From: Thermodesulfovibrionales bacterium
Lineage (GTDB): Bacteria > Nitrospirota > Thermodesulfovibrionia > Thermodesulfovibrionales > SM23-35
Assembly: GCA_020053565.1 (NCBI GenBank)
Contig: JAGVMY010000057.1
Span: 1 to 7,616, forward strand
DNA length: 7,616 bases
Direction: 5' to 3'
Below are positions 5,262-7,616 of this stretch, piece by piece. The position numbers and the translations under genes were made by a program. The notes under the pieces are model-generated. The model ran no database searches. It was not told where the DNA came from and worked only from the letters and a program-made list of their open reading frames with translations. The first letter of the stretch is position 1; each line of letters starts with the position of its first letter.

Positions 5262-5482
5262 AACTCAAAGCCATCAACCCCTGGCATCATCACATCAAGC
5301 ACAGCAAGGTCAACAGTACATTTCATGAATATATTAAATGCACTATGCGACCCTAGTGCAGCATGAACCCTGTAGCCTTCGCCTAGAAAGATTGCCTCCA
5401 TAAGCTCAAGGTTTGACTGCACGTCGTCAACAACAAGAATAGAAGGACTCTCTTCCTCAATAAGACCAGTTAAGGGACCCAT
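5180..5482 (-). CDS. Kinase fragment 1: truncated receiver (REC) domain
   Basis: A 100-residue open segment beginning at ATG 5482. A TTG directly before it is a less likely start. Residues 14-81 are the first half of a response-regulator receiver: SILVVDDVQ with the acidic pair Asp19/Asp20, helix 1, strand 2, AVLDVMMPGVDGF with acceptor Asp63, and the third helix ELCRRFKEI. The rest (SRNMRSLSLDL and on to the stop) is not receiver sequence but the out-of-frame reading of the PAS region. The conserved Thr/Ser of strand 4 and Lys of strand 5 are therefore missing, and the domain should not fold or switch normally. No Shine-Dalgarno sequence precedes the ATG; the promoter at 5518-5490 places the transcript start at or beside it. 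Confidence 0.7.
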   Translation of the reverse strand: MGPLTGLIEEESPSILVVDDVQSNLELMEAIFLGEGYRVHAALGSHSAFNIFMKCTVDLAVLDVMMPGVDGFELCRRFKEISRNMRSLSLDLVSGNLMQG

Positions 5483-5489
5483 CAAGGAA

Positions 5490-5518
5490 ATTAAACCATT
5501 AGGGGATTATTTTGTCAA
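5490..5518 (-). promoter_or_regulatory. Near-consensus sigma-70 promoter of the kinase-ogt unit, leaderless configuration
   Basis: TTGACA (5518-5513, perfect -35), a 17-nt spacer and TTTAAT (5495-5490, one mismatch to TATAAT) on the minus strand. ATG 5482 follows the -10 box after 7 nt, so transcription should start at or within a base or two of the start codon. This is the strongest promoter in the window by eye. Confidence 0.78.
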
Positions 5519-5566
5519 GAAAATTCTTTTATAATAGTGCGTTATAGAAAATACTTAACCTAATTC

Positions 5567-5788
5567 TTAAAGTCCACGCAATTTTATTCCTGCATAATAA
5601 CAACAGCATTCATTATCAAGATCATTGATAAATGCCCTTTCTATACCATCCTCAAATAACACTCTCACAAGACATAACCCACCGGGTAAGGTTGAATGTT
5701 TTTCTTCGATAACCTCCCCCAATCCCCATGCGATATAATGTTTATGCGTGACTACATCACCTATTTTAAGATAAAGTCTTGGTCCCAT
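5567..5788 (-). CDS. Small DUF3553-like protein
   Basis: A 73-residue protein. KIGDVVTHKHYIAWGLGEVIEE (about residues 8-29), then LVRVLFEDGIERAFIND (40-56), is the pattern of DUF3553-type small beta barrels, in which a GDxVxH...WGxGxV strand pair is followed by a V-F--G strand. Related modules occur at the C-terminus of UvrD/PcrA-type helicases and as short stand-alone proteins, and their function is not known. The C-terminus is unusual in having three consecutive cysteines (ECCCYY, about 61-66). The upstream AAGAG (5801-5797, roughly 8 nt before the ATG) is a weak ribosome site. The gene is flanked by its own probable promoter and by the kinase promoter, so it looks like a single-gene unit. 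Family assignment is from motif memory only. Confidence 0.6.
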   Translation of the reverse strand: MGPRLYLKIGDVVTHKHYIAWGLGEVIEEKHSTLPGGLCLVRVLFEDGIERAFINDLDNECCCYYAGIKLRGL

Positions 5789-5796
5789 AGATGAGC

Positions 5797-5824
5797 TCTT
5801 AGTTGATAGTCGTTAGTTTTCAGT
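5797..5824 (-). repeat. Four tandem degenerate heptamers (ACTNANN)
   Basis: On the minus strand ACTGAAA, ACTAACG, ACTATCA and ACTAAGA follow one another without gaps (5824-5797), each starting ACT with A or T variation after it. Short tandem heptamers of this kind are known as intergenic repeats in cyanobacteria and some other bacteria. The array lies in the leader of the DUF3553-like gene and its last unit overlaps the possible ribosome site. Confidence 0.55.
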
Positions 5825-5848
5825 AAAAATACTAAAGATTTTTGACTG
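5821..5848. repeat. AT-rich hairpin between tonB-like and DUF3553-like genes
   Basis: CAGTAAAAAT (5821-5830) pairs with ATTTTTGACTG (5838-5848) with one bulged base and a 7-nt loop. It lies in the predicted leader of the DUF3553-like gene. The stem is mostly A-T, so it is a weak terminator or leader structure at best. Confidence 0.35.
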
Positions 5849-5855
5849 TTGAATT

Positions 5856-5885
5856 ATTATATTTACCTTAGGTAATAGCCGTAAA
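5856..5885 (-). promoter_or_regulatory. Possible promoter of the DUF3553-like gene
   Basis: A perfect TATAAT (5861-5856) lies just after the stop of the TonB-like gene, with TTTACG (5885-5880) 18 nt upstream as a weak -35. The leader would be about 60 nt and would contain the hairpin and heptamers described above. Confidence 0.35.
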
Positions 5886-6639
5886 TAGCATAAATGAAAT
5901 GACCCACTATTGTATAGGTATCCATGCCCCACTCATCTGGCAGAGGCCAGAATGGGTCAGCTTCCTTAAGCGCTCTCATCGCAGCATCGTCTAAGTTTCT
6001 GTGACCTGATGTTCTTACGAGTTCGACTGCTCCCAATTTGCCATTTTTCTTTATAGTAAATTGTATAATCAGATCTCCGTAAATTCCATGTGCTAATGCA
6101 TCTGGAGGATAAATCCAGATGCTTTCTATCTTTTCTTTTAATCTTTTGTTATATATCAGGAATCGGTATTCTTTTGTGTCAAATGTGATTGCAGTGTCTT
6201 TTTCCTTTTTTTCTTTATCCTCTTTCTTTGCGAGGTTACCGATAATTCCTCTATCGAAAAGTTTATCCCTGTCTGATAGCTTTGGAGGTTCATATACATT
6301 TCCCCCGATTCCAGGTCTCCCTTTTATCTCCGGACTCTGGATTCCTTTCCCCTGTTCAGATACAGAGGGAGAAATTCCTTTTGTTACGGGTGTAGGTGTG
6401 GTGGCACCAGGTCTGCTATGAATTCGAGGCTTTACTTTAGGAACAGCAGGAATTACAGGCAGTGGCTTTATGGCTGGTCTACTCGTTTTTTCAGATAAAG
6501 ATATTTCCTCAGGAGACACTAGCCTTGCAAGAAATTCTCTTCCGCTGATTTTTTTAGCTGGAGGCACAATTGACAGTGCAGCAATTATGAAGATAGTGTG
6601 TACAACTATGGAATATGCAAAAAATCTATTTAATGTCAA
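5863..6639 (-). CDS. TonB-family energy transducer protein
   Basis: A 258-residue protein. A single hydrophobic N-terminal segment (about residues 6-25, FFAYSIVVHTIFIIAALSIV) anchors it in the inner membrane. A proline-rich periplasmic stretch follows (about 56-120), then a charged linker with KKEDKEKKEKD (about 138-148). The C-terminal TonB domain includes YNKRLKEKIESIWIYPPDA, GDLIIQFTIKKNGKL, VELVRTSGHRNLDDAAMRAL and the PFWPLP motif. TonB carries proton-motive force from ExbB/ExbD to outer-membrane receptors; no exbB or exbD gene is in view, and related TonB-like proteins serve other envelope roles. The start is TTG 6639: AGGAAA (6653-6648) lies 8 nt upstream, no ATG exists near the N-terminus, and the membrane segment begins right after it. 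TTGA overlaps the stop of the upstream oxidoreductase, implying coupling. Confidence 0.87.
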   Translation of the reverse strand: MTLNRFFAYSIVVHTIFIIAALSIVPPAKKISGREFLARLVSPEEISLSEKTSRPAIKPLPVIPAVPKVKPRIHSRPGATTPTPVTKGISPSVSEQGKGIQSPEIKGRPGIGGNVYEPPKLSDRDKLFDRGIIGNLAKKEDKEKKEKDTAITFDTKEYRFLIYNKRLKEKIESIWIYPPDALAHGIYGDLIIQFTIKKNGKLGAVELVRTSGHRNLDDAAMRALKEADPFWPLPDEWGMDTYTIVGHFIYAIYGYYLR

Positions 6640-7616
6640 ATCAGGAATTTCCTAAAAAGCTTTACATAACTCTGAAGGCTTTCTCTGCTGCTGTCTTTCC
6701 TGAGCCAGAGTCTCATTGATGCCTCCTGAACCTCAGGCCTTCTATGCAATGCAACAAGCTTCTCTGTAAAGGAATCATTTTTTAGAAAATAGTTTCTGAG
6801 CTTGTCCATAAGGAAAAATTTTTTCTGAAAGCTTGCTTTCCACATTCTTTTATACTCATCTGCCTGTTCTTCTATTATAGCTCTTGCAGCAAGCTCTCCG
6901 GCTTTCATTGCATAATAAATACCCTCATAACTAAGGGGCAATACCTGACCTGCGGCATCACCTGCAAAAATAATCTTACCCTTATTATATAAATCACCTT
7001 TCCATATTGGAACTTTGTATATTCTCTTTAGACCTTCTGATTTTATCTGCCGTCTCTCTGCGAATCTTTTGAAGAGGTCATTTATTTCCCCTGGTTCGAA
7101 ACAACCTGTACCAGCTGAAACACCCTCTCTCGATGGAAATATCCATGAATAAAGACCTGGTGCATGTGAAAAACCAAACCAAAACTCACAACAATCTGTT
7201 TTTACTTCTTTTATCTTCTCAGATACTGTAAAAAAGGATGGAGATGGTTTTATTCCAAGAGCTTTCCTCACCCTCGAGTTTACACCATCAGCAGCAATGA
7301 CATATTCTGAAACTATTTCGATTCTTTCCCCGCCAACAGTTGCCTCAACTCTGTATGTGGTATTGTTTAATGTAATCCCGTTAAATTCTCCTTCTATTAC
7401 ATGTGCACCGTGCTCTTCTGCCACATTCCTCAGTGCTCTGTCAAACTCTCCTCTCTCAGTAATTGCAAGACTTCCGCCTTTTAATTCTATATCAAGCTTT
7501 TCGCCAAAGGGTGAGACAAGCCGAATACTTCTCACCTCTTTTTTTATAAGGGATTTTGGAATATCAAATTCATCAAATGCACTCAGAGAAATCCCTCCGC
7601 CGCAGGGTTTTACAAA
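6636..7616 (-). CDS. Geranylgeranyl reductase-family FAD-dependent oxidoreductase, N-terminus beyond window
   Basis: The frame is open to the right edge; 326 residues are visible and the N-terminal FAD-binding GxGxxG segment is outside. The visible part starts with KPCGGGIS, the conserved cysteine motif of this family. ERGEFDRAL (about residues 55-63), AADGVNSRVRKALG (108-121), the substrate-side motif LYSWIFP (155-161) and the second FAD motif FAGDAAGQVLPLSYEGIYYAM (217-237) follow. Members reduce double bonds of isoprenoid chains, for example in archaeal lipids, menaquinone side chains or (bacterio)chlorophyll phytyl tails; the substrate here cannot be told. A GTG at 7535 is internal because clear family sequence continues upstream. 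The gene ends with TGA overlapping the TTG start of the TonB-like gene, so the two are one translational unit. Confidence 0.87.
   Translation of the reverse strand, partial: FVKPCGGGISLSAFDEFDIPKSLIKKEVRSIRLVSPFGEKLDIELKGGSLAITERGEFDRALRNVAEEHGAHVIEGEFNGITLNNTTYRVEATVGGERIEIVSEYVIAADGVNSRVRKALGIKPSPSFFTVSEKIKEVKTDCCEFWFGFSHAPGLYSWIFPSREGVSAGTGCFEPGEINDLFKRFAERRQIKSEGLKRIYKVPIWKGDLYNKGKIIFAGDAAGQVLPLSYEGIYYAMKAGELAARAIIEEQADEYKRMWKASFQKKFFLMDKLRNYFLKNDSFTEKLVALHRRPEVQEASMRLWLRKDSSRESLQSYVKLFRKFLI

Larger units (their letters stand above)
2906..5482 (-). pseudogene. Hybrid sensor histidine kinase/diguanylate-cyclase-like gene, broken by an internal deletion and a frameshift
   Basis: Read across frames, this is one large signalling gene: REC (truncated), PAS remnant, coiled coil, HisKA, HATPase, REC, REC, GGDEF-like. 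Two lesions split it. Near 5240 the first REC breaks off after its third helix and the frame changes directly into the last strands of a PAS-type domain, so the second half of REC and the first half of PAS are missing. A 10-bp tandem repeat (AAGAAATATC/AAGAAATATG, 5247-5228) lies at this join. Near 4763 the frame stops at TGA immediately after the HisKA end (KIEAGK), and the HATPase domain resumes in another frame from ATG 4759. Homopolymer losses restoring AAAATGGAG would repair this second break (inference). Decay, assembly error or expression as separate peptides are all possible. The three open segments are listed separately. Confidence 0.7.

Noticed and set aside
6119..6421. A 100-codon plus-strand reading frame opposite the TonB-like gene
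   Set aside because: The minus strand encodes the proline- and lysine-rich linker and TonB domain; the antisense frame is only the complement of that biased composition.

Overview
The window looks like a stretch of bacterial chromosome with low-to-moderate GC (by eye) and every recognisable gene on the minus strand. The gene set is housekeeping plus signalling: a lysophospholipid acyltransferase, cutA, a small EF-Tu domain-2-like protein, ogt, a hybrid kinase, a DUF3553-like protein, a TonB-type protein and a geranylgeranyl-reductase-family flavoprotein. Strong Shine-Dalgarno sequences and sigma-70-like promoters support a Gram-negative bacterium. The mix resembles Nitrospirota or deltaproteobacterial-type genomes, but that placement is an inference from gene types, not from any marker gene.

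Layout in transcription order (right to left). At 7616-5863 an oxidoreductase of the geranylgeranyl reductase family, cut by the window edge, is translationally coupled to a TonB-like protein through a TTGA stop/start overlap. A small DUF3553-like gene (5788-5567) follows behind a TATAAT box and a four-unit heptamer repeat. A consensus-like promoter at 5518-5490 then drives a large hybrid sensor kinase (5482-2906). This reads as REC, remnant PAS, coiled coil, HisKA, HATPase, REC, REC and a degenerate GGDEF domain, but it is broken in two places. ogt overlaps the end of the kinase.

A 112-nt element at 2293-2404 folds into a long, nearly perfect terminal stem enclosing two hairpins and separates ogt from the next unit. 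A translation-factor-like gene (2206-1955) appears to be leaderless, and cutA (1857-1543) follows. Just past cutA lies a perfect 16-bp palindrome, TGTTCCACGTGGAACA, which matches the ParB-binding parS sequence. A type II toxin-antitoxin operon (1376-910) with its own promoter comes next, and then a PlsC-family acyltransferase that runs off the left edge.

Most notable points: the parS-like site, which would place this region in the origin-proximal segregation domain; two promoters spaced so that their transcripts should start at or next to the AUG; the rearranged kinase, whose GGDEF domain has lost several active-site residues but keeps the RxxD inhibitory-site motif; and the 112-nt structured intergenic element. 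No stretch longer than about 230 bases lacks a gene. I saw no tRNA, rRNA, CRISPR array or transposase gene.
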